This document shows, in pieces, positions 7,549 through 16,500 of a stretch of 64,000 nucleotides of DNA; positions within the stretch are counted from its first letter, which is position 1, and each line of letters starts with the position of its first letter. The notes beneath the pieces are model-generated. The model did no database searches and was not told where the DNA came from. It saw only the letters and a program-made list of their open reading frames with translations. The position numbers and the translations under genes are program-made. The stretch covers positions 62,001 through 126,000 of the forward strand of contig NZ_AULS01000002.1 in the NCBI RefSeq assembly GCF_000422405.1. Direction: 5' to 3'. The stretch is from Microbacterium luticocti DSM 19459. Its GTDB lineage: Bacteria; Actinomycetota; Actinomycetes; Actinomycetales; Microbacteriaceae.

Positions 7549-8370
7549 TCAGCCGGCGGCGAGTTCGCGGGCACGGGCAAGGGCCGCATCGGTCGCCCGC
7601 GCGAACAACTCGTCCAGGTGCGCGTCCTGCAACACGGCGACCGCCCGCTCGGTGGTGCCGGCAGGGCTCGTCACCCTGCGGCGCAGCTCGGCCGGGTCGT
7701 CGCCGGATGCCTTCAGCAGCGCGGTCGCCCCGATGAACGTGCCCTCGGCCATGGTGCGCGCCTGCGCGGCGGTGAAGCCCTTGCCGATCGCGGCCTTGGT
7801 GAGCTCTTCGATGAACAGGAACACGTAGGCCGGCCCCGACCCCGAGATCGTCGACAGCGCGTCGATCTGCTGCTCGGGCACCTCGATCACGGTGCCGCAC
7901 GTGGCGAACAACTCGCGCACCACCGCCGTCTGCTCGGCCGTCACCGCGCTGCCGGCGGCCAGGCCGGTCACCGCCTCGCCGACCAGTGCCGGCGTGTTCG
8001 GCATCGCCCGCAGCACGGCCGCCCCGGCGGGCAGGATCCGCTCGAACGTCGCGATCGGCACGCCCGCGGCGATGCTCACCACGATCGCGTCCTCGCGCAG
8101 CACCGGCGCGATCTCGCGCACCAGGTCCGGCACCATGGCCGGTTTCACCCCGACGATGACGATGGATGCCGCAGCCGCGGCATCCCGGTTGCCCGACGGC
8201 TCCTCGTCCAGGGCGACGCTGCGCACGCCGCGCACCGCGCGCAGGCCGGCGGCCTTCGCCGCGGTGCGGTTGGTGACGGTCAGCCCCGTGGCCTGCCCGG
8301 AGCCGACCAGGCCGTGCAGGATGGCACCGCCCATGGAACCGGCGCCGAGGATCGCGATGGGAGGGAGCAT
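7549..8370 (-). CDS. proC: Pyrroline-5-carboxylate reductase
   Basis: This enzyme catalyses the last step of proline synthesis, the NAD(P)H reduction of pyrroline-5-carboxylate. The 273-residue protein has the N-terminal dinucleotide fold IAILGAGSMGGAILHGL, the middle motif VLRAMPNTPALVGEAVTGL, and the C-terminal dimer signature ALSTISGSGPAYVFLFIEELTKAAIGKGF. I chose ATG at 8370 because TAGGAT (minus strand, 8378-8383) ends 7 bases upstream. An alternative ATG at 8379 overlaps that element. It is divergent from the alpha/beta hydrolase gene. Confidence 0.95.
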   Translation of the reverse strand: MLPPIAILGAGSMGGAILHGLVGSGQATGLTVTNRTAAKAAGLRAVRGVRSVALDEEPSGNRDAAAAASIVIVGVKPAMVPDLVREIAPVLREDAIVVSIAAGVPIATFERILPAGAAVLRAMPNTPALVGEAVTGLAAGSAVTAEQTAVVRELFATCGTVIEVPEQQIDALSTISGSGPAYVFLFIEELTKAAIGKGFTAAQARTMAEGTFIGATALLKASGDDPAELRRRVTSPAGTTERAVAVLQDAHLDELFARATDAALARARELAAG

Positions 8371-8435
8371 GCGGCTCATCCTACGGCCGTCGGGCGCGGT
8401 TATAGTCGAATGGTCAGCGCTGAGGAGGCCGATCC

Positions 8436-9548
8436 ATGACCGTGTTCGACGGCATCGCCGCACGCATCGTCTCCACGTCAAGGCTGCGGGTGAACATCCT
8501 GGAGCGCACCGCCGACGACCCGGCCACCCCGGCCGAGCGCACGGTCGTCTTCGTGCACGGAAACGTGTCGTCGTCGCTGTTCTGGCAGGAGATCATCGAA
8601 GACCTGCCCGGTGACATCCGGCCCATCGCCGTCGACCTGCGCGGCTTCGGCGGCACCGAGGCGCTGCCGGTGGACGCGACCCGCGGGGTGCGCGACTTCA
8701 GCGACGACCTGCACGCGACGCTGCAGGCGCTCGGCCTGGGTGCGGTGCACCTGGTGGGCTGGTCGATGGGCGGCGGCGTGGTCATGCAGTACGCGCTCGA
8801 TCACCCGGTGCGCAGCCTCACCCTGCAGGCGCCGGTCTCGCCCTACGGATTCGGCGGCACCCGCCGGGACGGGTCCCGGCTCACCGACGACGACGCCGGC
8901 ACCGGTGGCGGCGGCGCGAACCCCGACTTCGTCGCCCGGTTGGCGGCGAAGGATGCCTCGGATGAGGCACCCACGTCGCCGCGCAGCGTGTTCCGCTCGT
9001 CGTACGTGTCGGCCGACTACGTGACCGCCAACGAAGACGTCTGGGTGGAATCGATGCTCTCGACGGTCACCGGCGAGGACAACTACCCGGGCGATGGCAC
9101 GCCCAGCCAGAACTGGCCGGGATTCGCGCCCGGTGCCCGCGGCGTGCTCAACACCATGGTGCCGCGGTACTTCGACGTGTCGGGCATCGTCGAGATCGAC
9201 CCCAAGCCGCCGATCCTGTGGGTGCACGGCACCGCCGACGCGATCGTGTCGGACGCGTCGGCGTTCGACCTGAACCAGCTGGGCAAGGCCGGCGTCATCC
9301 CCGGCTGGCCAGGCGAGGATGTCGCCCCGCCGCAGCCCATGGTCAGCCAGACCCGCGACGTGCTCGACGCCTACCGCGCCGCCGGGGGCGCCGTCACCGA
9401 GCTCGAGATCGAGGGCGTGGGGCACGCCCCGCACCTGGAACGGCCGGGCGTGTTCCGTCGCGCGCTGCTGCAGACGATCGGCTACATCGGCTCGCCCACC
9501 GGCCCGCAGCCGCCGACCGAGGCGATCATCCTCAAGTCCGAGGACTGA
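8436..9548 (+). CDS. Alpha/beta hydrolase
   Basis: A 370-residue serine hydrolase of the alpha/beta fold. The oxyanion strand is VVFVHGNVSS, the nucleophile elbow GWSMGG (Ser about residue 112), the likely Asp lies in ILWVHGTADAIVSD, and the His in IEGVGHAPHLERP. A lid insertion of roughly 100 residues sits between the elbow and the Asp, larger than in simple esterases. The substrate is unknown. The start has a strong ribosome-binding site (GAGGAGG), and TATAGT at 8401-8406 is a good -10 element. Confidence 0.85.
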   Translation: MTVFDGIAARIVSTSRLRVNILERTADDPATPAERTVVFVHGNVSSSLFWQEIIEDLPGDIRPIAVDLRGFGGTEALPVDATRGVRDFSDDLHATLQALGLGAVHLVGWSMGGGVVMQYALDHPVRSLTLQAPVSPYGFGGTRRDGSRLTDDDAGTGGGGANPDFVARLAAKDASDEAPTSPRSVFRSSYVSADYVTANEDVWVESMLSTVTGEDNYPGDGTPSQNWPGFAPGARGVLNTMVPRYFDVSGIVEIDPKPPILWVHGTADAIVSDASAFDLNQLGKAGVIPGWPGEDVAPPQPMVSQTRDVLDAYRAAGGAVTELEIEGVGHAPHLERPGVFRRALLQTIGYIGSPTGPQPPTEAIILKSED

Positions 9549-9575
9549 GCCGGACCCATCCGTAGACTCGTTCGC

Positions 9576-10541
9576 ATGAGTGCTACCGGCGGCGGCAAAG
9601 CCATCATCGCGGCGTTCCTGGCGAACATGGGCATCGCGGTGGCGAAGCTGCTCGCCTGGCTGTTCACCGGGTCGGCGTCGATGCTGGCCGAGGCGATCCA
9701 CTCGGTCGCCGACAGCGGCAACCAGTTGCTGCTGCTGCTGGGCGGCCGCAAGGCCAAGAAGTCGGCCGACCGCGAGCATCCCTTCGGCTACGGCCGGGAA
9801 CGCTACGTGTACGCGTTCGTCGTGGCGATCATCCTGTTCTCGGTCGGCGGGCTGTTCTCGATCTACGAGGGCGTCGACAAGCTCACCCACCCCCACGAGC
9901 TCGACAACGTGTGGGTGGCGGTGCTCGTGCTGGTGGTGGCGATCTGCCTGGAGTCGTTCTCGCTGCGCACCGCCGTCGGCGAGTCGCGCCCGCACAAGCA
10001 GTCCGGCGAGTCGTGGTTCGCGTTCATCCGGCATGCGAAGGCACCCGAGCTGCCGGTGGTGCTGCTCGAAGACATCGCGGCGCTGACCGGCCTGGTCTTC
10101 GCGTTGCTGGGCGTCGGGCTGTCATGGCTGACCCACAACCCCGTGTTCGACGCGATCGGCACGCTGATGATCGGCACGCTGCTGATCGTGGTGGCGATCA
10201 CCCTCGGCATCGAGACCAAGAGCCTGCTGGTGGGCGAGGGTGCGAACGGCCGCGACCTCGACGCCATCGTGCGCGCGGTCGAGGACGGGCCCGAGGTCGA
10301 GAAGGTCATCCACCTGCGCACGCTGTACCTCGGCCCCGACGAGCTGCTGGTGGCTGCGAAGCTCGGCTTCGCGGCGGACAAGCCGCTGTCGGCGGTGGCC
10401 GGCGACATCGACGAGATCGAGAAGCGCATCCGCGCCGCCGTGCCCGCCGCGCGCGTGGTGTATCTCGAACCCGACGTGTACCGGCCCGGGCTCGATCCCG
10501 CCCCGCCGACCGACGCGTTCGTGCTGAAGTCCGAGGAATGA
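9576..10541 (+). CDS. Cation diffusion facilitator (CDF) family transporter
   Basis: A 321-residue membrane transporter of the CDF/ZnT family that exchanges divalent metal (Zn2+, Fe2+ or Mn2+) for protons. The first helices carry [18 protein letters not shown], whose H-S-x-x-D provides metal ligands. The loop [13 protein letters not shown] is the family signature, and the second ligand pair lies in [14 protein letters not shown] cytoplasmic ferredoxin-like domain follows from about residue 215. TAGACT at 9563-9568 ends 7 bases before the ATG, so the transcript is probably leaderless. The metal cannot be assigned from sequence alone. Confidence 0.9.
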   Translation: MSATGGGKAIIAAFLANMGIAVAKLLAWLFTGSASMLAEAIHSVADSGNQLLLLLGGRKAKKSADREHPFGYGRERYVYAFVVAIILFSVGGLFSIYEGVDKLTHPHELDNVWVAVLVLVVAICLESFSLRTAVGESRPHKQSGESWFAFIRHAKAPELPVVLLEDIAALTGLVFALLGVGLSWLTHNPVFDAIGTLMIGTLLIVVAITLGIETKSLLVGEGANGRDLDAIVRAVEDGPEVEKVIHLRTLYLGPDELLVAAKLGFAADKPLSAVAGDIDEIEKRIRAAVPAARVVYLEPDVYRPGLDPAPPTDAFVLKSEE

Positions 10542-10562
10542 TCCGGCTGACCGCCGGATGCA

Positions 10563-11012
10563 TCACCGCCGCGCGTCGAAGAAGTCGCGCAGCAGTGCGG
10601 CTGCGGCATCCGCTCGCACCCCGCCGATCACCTCGGCACGCACCGGCAGCCGCCGGTCGCGCAACACGTCGTACATCGATCCGGCGGCGCCGGCCTTGTC
10701 GTCCCACGCGCCGAACACCACGCGTCCCAGGTGCGCCTGCAGCATCGCCCCGGCACACATCAGGCACGGCTCCAGCGTGACGACGAGGGTGTGGTCGTGC
10801 AGGTTCCAGGTGCCTGCGGATGCCGCGGCCTGCCGCAGTGCGACGACCTCGGCGTGCGCGGTGGGGTCGCCGGTGGCCTCGCGCGCATTGGATCCTTCGC
10901 CGACGATCCGGCCCGCGGCATCCACCACCACCGCACCCACCGGCACGTCACCGGCAGCACCGGCCCGGGCGGCCAGCGCGAGGGCGCGGTCCATCGCCTC
11001 GTCGAAGATCAT
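10563..11012 (-). CDS. tadA: tRNA adenosine(34) deaminase
   Basis: This enzyme converts A34 to inosine in the wobble position of tRNA(Arg). The 149-residue protein has the zinc deaminase signature: H-A-E ([11 protein letters not shown]) with the proton-shuttling Glu, and P-C-L-M-C ([12 protein letters not shown]) with the two Cys ligands. [17 protein letters not shown] is the conserved N-terminal strand. TATCCT (minus strand, 11019-11024) ends 6 bases before the ATG, giving a probably leaderless transcript that diverges from upp. Confidence 0.93.
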   Translation of the reverse strand: MIFDEAMDRALALAARAGAAGDVPVGAVVVDAAGRIVGEGSNAREATGDPTAHAEVVALRQAAASAGTWNLHDHTLVVTLEPCLMCAGAMLQAHLGRVVFGAWDDKAGAAGSMYDVLRDRRLPVRAEVIGGVRADAAAALLRDFFDARR

Positions 11013-11018
11013 CTCTGC

Positions 11019-11037
11019 AGGATACGGGCCCTACGCT
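11019..11037. promoter_or_regulatory. Overlapping divergent -10 elements of tadA and upp
   Basis: On the minus strand TATCCT at 11019-11024 serves tadA, and on the plus strand TACGCT at 11032-11037 serves upp. Each is 6 bases from its start codon. Only 7 bp lie between them, so polymerase at one promoter would exclude the other. Confidence 0.6.
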
Positions 11038-11043
11038 GGTCTC

Positions 11044-11676
11044 ATGCGCGTGCACATCGCCGACCACCCCCTGATCACCCACAAGCTGACGGTGCTGCGT
11101 GACGAGCGCACCCCGTCGCCGGTGTTCCGGCAGCTCACCGAAGAGCTCGTCACCCTGCTGGCCTACGAGGCCACCCGCAGCGTGCGGGTCGCACCGGTGC
11201 AGATCCGCACCCCGGTCACCACGACCACCGGGGTGCGCATCGACGAGCCGCGGCCGCTGGTGGTGCCGATCCTGCGTGCCGGGCTCGGGATGCTGGAGGG
11301 CATGGTCAAGCTGCTGCCCACCGCCGAGGTGGGGTTTCTCGGCATGGTGCGCGACGAACAGACGCTGCAGCCGACCACGTACGCCGAGCGGCTTCCCACC
11401 GACCTGAGCGACCGGCAGTGCTTCGTGCTCGACCCGATGCTGGCCACCGGCGGGTCACTGGGCGCCGCGATCGACTTCCTGTTCGCCCGGGGCGCGCAGG
11501 ACATCACCGCGATCTGCCTGCTGGGCACCCCCGAGGGCATCGCCAAGATCGACGAGCAGGTCGGCGACCGCGACGTCACCCTGGTGCTGGGCGCCCGCGA
11601 CGACGGCCTCAACGAGCATGGCTACATCGTGCCCGGCCTCGGGGACGCCGGCGACCGCCTGTACGGCACGGTGTGA
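11044..11676 (+). CDS. upp: Uracil phosphoribosyltransferase
   Basis: A pyrimidine salvage enzyme making UMP from uracil and PRPP. The 210-residue protein has the type I phosphoribosyltransferase PRPP loop ([19 protein letters not shown]), the flexible hood ([13 protein letters not shown]) and the C-terminal uracil-binding stretch [17 protein letters not shown]. The length is standard. Start codon choice is supported by TACGCT at 11032-11037, 6 bases upstream; the longer open frame would run through tadA on the other strand. Confidence 0.96.
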   Translation: MRVHIADHPLITHKLTVLRDERTPSPVFRQLTEELVTLLAYEATRSVRVAPVQIRTPVTTTTGVRIDEPRPLVVPILRAGLGMLEGMVKLLPTAEVGFLGMVRDEQTLQPTTYAERLPTDLSDRQCFVLDPMLATGGSLGAAIDFLFARGAQDITAICLLGTPEGIAKIDEQVGDRDVTLVLGARDDGLNEHGYIVPGLGDAGDRLYGTV

Positions 11677-11705
11677 CCTGGCGGCCGCGGCCCGCGGCAT
11701 CCTCG

Positions 11706-12704
11706 TCACAACCAGCGCTTGCGCTTGAAGATCGCGTACAGCGTGCCGGCGAAGCCGAGCATCAGCGCGAGCGCGAAGGGGTAGCCCCACGCCCAATGCA
11801 GTTCGGGCATGGCGTCGAAGTTCATGCCGTAGACGGTGCCGACCAGGGTGGGGGCGAAGATGATCGCCGCCCACGACGAGATCTTCTTGATCTCGTCGTT
11901 CTGGTGCAGCGCAGCCTCGGTCTGGCGGCGGGCGACCAGGGCGGAATGCACGGTGAGCGCCTTGTCGAGCAGCGACCGGAACTCCGCGACCCGCTCGTCG
12001 ATGCGGATGACGTGGTCGAGCACGTCGCGCAGCGAGCGCTGCACCTCGACGTCGACCCGGTACTTGTCGTAGCCGCGCCGCAGCCACTCGAGCATGCCGG
12101 CCAGGGGCTTCACGGCCCGCTGGAAGTCGCCGACCTCGCGCGACAGGTCGTAGATGCGGCGGGCGAGCGCGTCGTCGTCGCCGTCTCCGAACAGCTGCTG
12201 CTCGATCTCGTCGATGTCGTTCTCGAGCCCGCGCACCACGGGCTGGTACTCGTCGACCACACGGTCGAGGATCGCGTACAGGATCGCCTCGGGGCCCAGG
12301 GCCAGCAGTGGGCTCTGCGACTCGAGCCGGCGGCGGACCCGTGCCAGGTCGGGTGACTCGGCGTGCCGGATCGTGATGACGAAGTCGGGGCCGACGAACA
12401 GGTGCAGTTCGCCGAACTCGACCTCTTCTCTCTCGTCGACGTAGCGCGCGGGGCGCAGCACCACGAACAGGGTGTCGCCGTAGCGTTCCACCTTCGAGCG
12501 CTGGTGCCCGCGGAAGGCGTCTTCGACGGCGAGAGGGTGAAGCGTGAATTCGCTGGCGAGGGATGCCAGTTCTGCCGCGGTCGGTCGGTACAGGCCGATC
12601 CAGGCCAGGCCGCCGTGGTCGGCGAGCAGGTCGTAGGTCTCCTCGAGGCTGGTGGGGGTGTCGACCCGCTCCCCCTCGACGTAGATTCCGTTGTCGATGA
12701 GCAT
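11706..12704 (-). CDS. corA: CorA-family magnesium/divalent cation transporter
   Basis: A 332-residue CorA channel subunit. A long N-terminal cytoplasmic domain leads into the stalk helix and two C-terminal transmembrane helices. The diagnostic Y-G-M-N-F pore motif ends the first helix, and the second is ALALMLGFAGTLYAIF with a basic C-terminus (KRKRW). The start at 12704 has AAGGAG upstream; a GTG 41 codons earlier in frame has no such site. The 238 bases upstream contain a promoter-like TAGACT (minus strand, 12926-12931) and a possible small upstream ORF. I find no M-box-like sequence. Confidence 0.93.
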   Translation of the reverse strand: MLIDNGIYVEGERVDTPTSLEETYDLLADHGGLAWIGLYRPTAAELASLASEFTLHPLAVEDAFRGHQRSKVERYGDTLFVVLRPARYVDEREEVEFGELHLFVGPDFVITIRHAESPDLARVRRRLESQSPLLALGPEAILYAILDRVVDEYQPVVRGLENDIDEIEQQLFGDGDDDALARRIYDLSREVGDFQRAVKPLAGMLEWLRRGYDKYRVDVEVQRSLRDVLDHVIRIDERVAEFRSLLDKALTVHSALVARRQTEAALHQNDEIKKISSWAAIIFAPTLVGTVYGMNFDAMPELHWAWGYPFALALMLGFAGTLYAIFKRKRWL

Positions 12705-12801
12705 GCGCGGCTCCTTGCGTCGGCGCGCGTTCGCGCGCAGAGGACGTGGGGCTGGGGCAAGCGCCGTGACAGCGCCCGGCCGCAGCCCGCCGACGCAGAA
12801 G

Positions 12802-12858
12802 TCAGCAGGTGTGCACGCGGAAGGCACCGTCGACGGCGCTGGGACTATGATCGGCCAT
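12802..12858 (-). other. Possible short upstream ORF in the corA leader
   Basis: In the 5' leader of corA a frame reads MADHSPSAVDGAFRVHTC and stops. It is preceded by a purine-rich GGGGGTGG that could bind ribosomes; an in-frame ATG 8 codons earlier (12882) would add MKRKGVAA. Nothing comparable is known to me, and an 18-codon ORF can arise by chance. If translated it could couple corA expression to ribosome progress. Confidence 0.25.
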
Positions 12859-12942
12859 CGCCGCCACCCCCTTCCGCTTCATGCCGCACAGGGCATGGGC
12901 CCCGCACATCGTGGCCCGAGGGGAGAGTCTACCCCCGACGCA

Positions 12943-13245
12943 TCAGGACGGCGAGCGTCGGCCGGTCTCCTGCTCCCAGAACTCCAGCTGCTGGGTGAGC
13001 GCCTTGGCCAGCTCGAACACCTGCTCGGGAGGGATGCGGATGCGACTGACCACGCGCGCCGGCACGACCGCGACCCGCTCACCGGTTTCGGCGTTGGTGT
13101 CTTCGCGGGGCGGCTGCGCGAGCGTCACGAAGTCCATCACGAAGACCGTCGGCGTGTGCCACACGTTGGCGAAGTCGGCGTAGTTGCCGGCGATGATCTC
13201 GGGCGGCAAGTCGATCTCGAACTGCTGGGGCAGGTCCTCGCTCAT
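12943..13245 (-). CDS. DUF3467 protein
   Basis: A 100-residue protein of the DUF3467 family, with PEIIAGNYADFANVWHTPTV and VFVMDFVTLAQPP followed by the C-terminal helix IPPEQVFELAKALTQQLEFWE. The family has no established function. TAGACT (minus strand, 13252-13257) ends 6 bases before the ATG, so the message is probably leaderless. It lies just upstream of corA on the same strand, but corA appears to have its own promoter. Confidence 0.85.
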   Translation of the reverse strand: MSEDLPQQFEIDLPPEIIAGNYADFANVWHTPTVFVMDFVTLAQPPREDTNAETGERVAVVPARVVSRIRIPPEQVFELAKALTQQLEFWEQETGRRSPS

Positions 13246-13261
13246 GGGTCGAGTCTAGGGC

Positions 13262-13340
13262 GCATGTTCACAGACACCCCGTCGAGCGTGTCCCACAACA
13301 TGCGACCTCGGCGCCCAGGAACCCGCACGTTCTGAGACAC
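13262..13340. repeat. Three degenerate copies of a 16-bp element
   Basis: GCATGTTCACAGACAC (13262-13277), its inverted relative GTGTCCCACAACATGC (13288-13303) and GCACGTTCTGAGACAC (13325-13340) share the form GCAYGTTNNNNGACAC. They lie in the 297-base gap between the DUF3467 and nuclease/helicase genes, which otherwise holds only a second repeat array and GC-rich sequence. Function unknown; they might be protein-binding sites or remnants of a dispersed repeat. Confidence 0.55.
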
Positions 13341-13482
13341 GCCCGAGTGAGGCGGCACCTGCAGGGGGTACTGCCCGGCGGAGGCGCCCCGGTGTCGTCC
13401 GGGACGGTGCTGCGTTTGAGGCGTGCCCGGGCGCGAGGCGTGCCCGGGCACGAGCCTGAGCCGGAGCCCGGGGCGGGGCCGC

Positions 13483-13560
13483 CCGCGCGCCTGTTCCACC
13501 CCGACCAGCCGCGCGCCTACTCCACCCCGACCAGCCGCGCGCCTACTCCACCCCGACCAG
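13483..13560. repeat. Three tandem 26-bp copies spanning a stop codon
   Basis: The unit starting CCGCGCGCCTACTCCACCCC occurs at 13483-13508, 13509-13534 and 13535-13560. The last copy encodes the final residues (LVGVE) and TAG stop of the nuclease/helicase gene. The middle copy is identical, and the outermost has CAG in place of the TAG on the coding strand. It looks like a slippage duplication of the gene's 3' end. Confidence 0.9.
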
Positions 13561-16500
13561 CCGCGCGAACGCGCTGAGCCGGGCGACGCCGTCGGGGGTG
13601 CGCGGCAGGTCATCGAGCAGGCCCGGGCTGTGCACCAGGTAGGCGGCCACCTTCGCGCGCGAGATCGCGACGTTGAGCCGGTTCTGCAGCAGCAGGAACT
13701 CCAGCCCGCGCGGGGCGTCGCGCCCCGACGAGGCCGCGAGCGACACGATCGAGACGGCGGCCTCCTGACCCTGGAACCGGTCGACCGTGCCGACCGGCAC
13801 CCGGTCGAAGCCGCTCGCGGCGAGCGCCTGCTCGACCATGACCTGCTGCGCGTTGTAGGGCGTCACCACGATGATGTCGGACTGGTCGATCGGGCGCGGC
13901 GGCAGGGCGCGCTCATCGGCGACGTCGGTGAACGACCGGCCGAGCAGGTCGCGCACGAGGCGCACCACCTCGGCCGCTTCTTCGGGCGACTGGGTGGCGT
14001 TGCCGTGATGGCGCACCGGCACCGGGTGCACACCGGGGGCGACGCCATCGACCGACCGCAGCGCCGTGCAGGGGTGCGAGGCGAGCTCGCCCGCGTACGA
14101 CAACCGTGACACCGCGGCGGCGACCTGCGGATGCATCCGCCAGGTGCGGTCGAGGAACACGCCGTACGCCGGCGGGATGACCGCGGCGCCGTCCATCACC
14201 CACCCCAGCGCCGACACGTCGACCGGCTCGGGGTGGGTGCCCTGGCTGACCTGCGGCAGCTGCTGCGGGTCGCCCAGCAACAGCAGGCGGTCGGATGCGG
14301 CGGCCACCGCGATCGTCGAGGCCAGCGAGAACTGCCCGGCCTCGTCGATGACCAGCAGGTCGAGCGACCGGCGCGGCACCCGGCCGGTGTGGCTGAAATC
14401 CCAGGCCGTGCCCCCGACCACGAAACCGGTGTCGGCGTGCTCTTCGGCGAAGCGCGCCAGCCCGTTCTTGGGGAACACGGTGAACGACACGTCACCGTCG
14501 GCACCCGCCTTGCGCGCCTTGCCGACCTGGGCGGCCGGCACACCGGCATCCACCACCCGGTCGAGCATGTGCTCGACGACGGCATGCGACTGCGCGACCA
14601 CGCCGACCTTGTAACGATGCTCGCGCACCAGCGCGGCGATCACGTGCGAGCCGACATGCGTCTTGCCGGTGCCCGGCGGCCCCTGCACGGCCAGGTAGCT
14701 GCGGTCGAGGTCGCGCAGTGCCGCGGTGATCTGGGCGATGCGGTCGTCGCCGCGCGGGCGATCGGCCAGCGGCACCCCGCGCACCCGCGGGGGCCGACGG
14801 CGCAGGATGTCGGTGGCCGGATCGGCCGGGAATCCCCCGGCGGCGCCCGCCACGGCATCGGCCCACTCGTCGATCGCCGTCTGCTGGTTGCCCGCCCGCG
14901 GCGGTGCGGCCGGGGTGACCGCGACGGGCAGTTCGGCCCAGGTCTGCCCGTCGACCGCCGTCTCGGCCACCACGGCGCCGTCGTCGAGCACCTCGAGCAC
15001 CTCGGCCTCGTGTGCGACGTGCACCCAGCGGGGCATGGTCGCGGCCGGGTACGGCGCCGGAGTCTCGTACAGCAGGAACGGACGCGAGCCCACGGTCAGG
15101 CGGGTGCCGGGGGCGAGCTCGCCGCGCAGCCGCAGCACCCGGCGCACCGCGCGCGGCCCGGGCGCCCACTCCTCGTTGGCGCCGCTGCGATCGGGGTCGA
15201 TCACGACGACGTCGCGGGTGTCTTCCCACACCGAGACCGGCTCGCGCAGCCGCAGGAAGTGCAACGCCCAGAACGCCTTCGCCTCGCGCGGGTAGTAGTC
15301 GATCGCGGCCGCCCCCAGCCGCAGTGCCTCGACGTCGTCGGCCGGGGCGGCGGACGCCTCGGCGTCGGCGGCCAGCACGCGCAGGCGCTCCGCCCGCGGG
15401 GACGGGGCGTACGCGATCTCGACCGGCTCGACGTCGCGCGAAGGCACCAAGCCCGACTCCCGGGCCCGCTCGACCAGCCAGTCGCGCAGCCGCCGGGTCG
15501 AGACGCAGTCGTACCGGTTGTAGTCGGCGAGGTCGGCGAACACGGCCTGGGCCGCGGCATCCTGCCCCGCATCGCGCAGCGCCCGGGCCTGCACGTACTT
15601 GACGATGGAGTCGTCACCGCGCTGCACGTCGCTGGTGCGTACCTGGTCGCCCATGTACAGCGGCTCGAGCTTCTTGATCGAGTACGACCGCGAGCCCACC
15701 CGCAGCGCCCGCCGCACGATCGGATACAGGTCGACGAACACGCCGTCGCGCAGCAGCGTGTCGACGTCGGCCTCGCGCACGCCGTGCCGTGCCGCCATGG
15801 CGAGCAGGTGCGTGGGCTCGTACGGGGCGTAGTGGTAGATGTGCATGCCGGGATGCCGGCGGCGCAGCTCGGCCACGATGTCGAGGAACCGCTCGAGCGC
15901 GACCCGCTCGTCGGCGAAGGTGTGCGCCCACAGTGCGGAGTAGTCCTCGCGCATGTCGACCCAGCCGAACAGGTAGTCGATGCCCCAGTCGCGGGCGTCG
16001 CCCTCGGTGTACAGCGGGTCGCCCTCGAAGTCGAAGAAGATGTCGCCGTCGTCCGGGCGCGGCAGGGCGCCGAGCGCCTTGGGGAACACCACCTCGTAGC
16101 CGGGCACCGCCGGCGACCCCGCCCGGGCGCCGGGTCCGGACTCGGGCTCAGGATCGGGCACGCCGGCGGGGCTCGCCAACTGCACACGCGCCTGGGTGCG
16201 CAGCATGGTGAAGGTCTCATCGCTCATCCGCTGCGGCGGGGTGGATGCCGCGGCCAGCTCGTCGATGGTGGTGACCCCGGCCGCGCGCAGCCGCTCGCGC
16301 TGCACCGGGCGCATGCCGGCCACCAGCAACAGGTCGCGGTGCGCGATGACCTCGAGGTCGCAGGTCGGGCAACGCCCGCATGCGAGCACCCCGAGCTCGC
16401 CGCGGTCGTCACCCCACGCGATCGCGGGGTGGGCCGGATCGCCCGGCCGCCGGTCGGCGATCAGTGCGCGCAGCCGCTCGCGGCGCAGTCGGAACACCGG

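Noticed and set aside
12705..12942. M-box magnesium riboswitch upstream of corA
   Set aside because: None of the conserved M-box core segments that I know can be found; only a promoter-like hexamer and a small ORF are visible.
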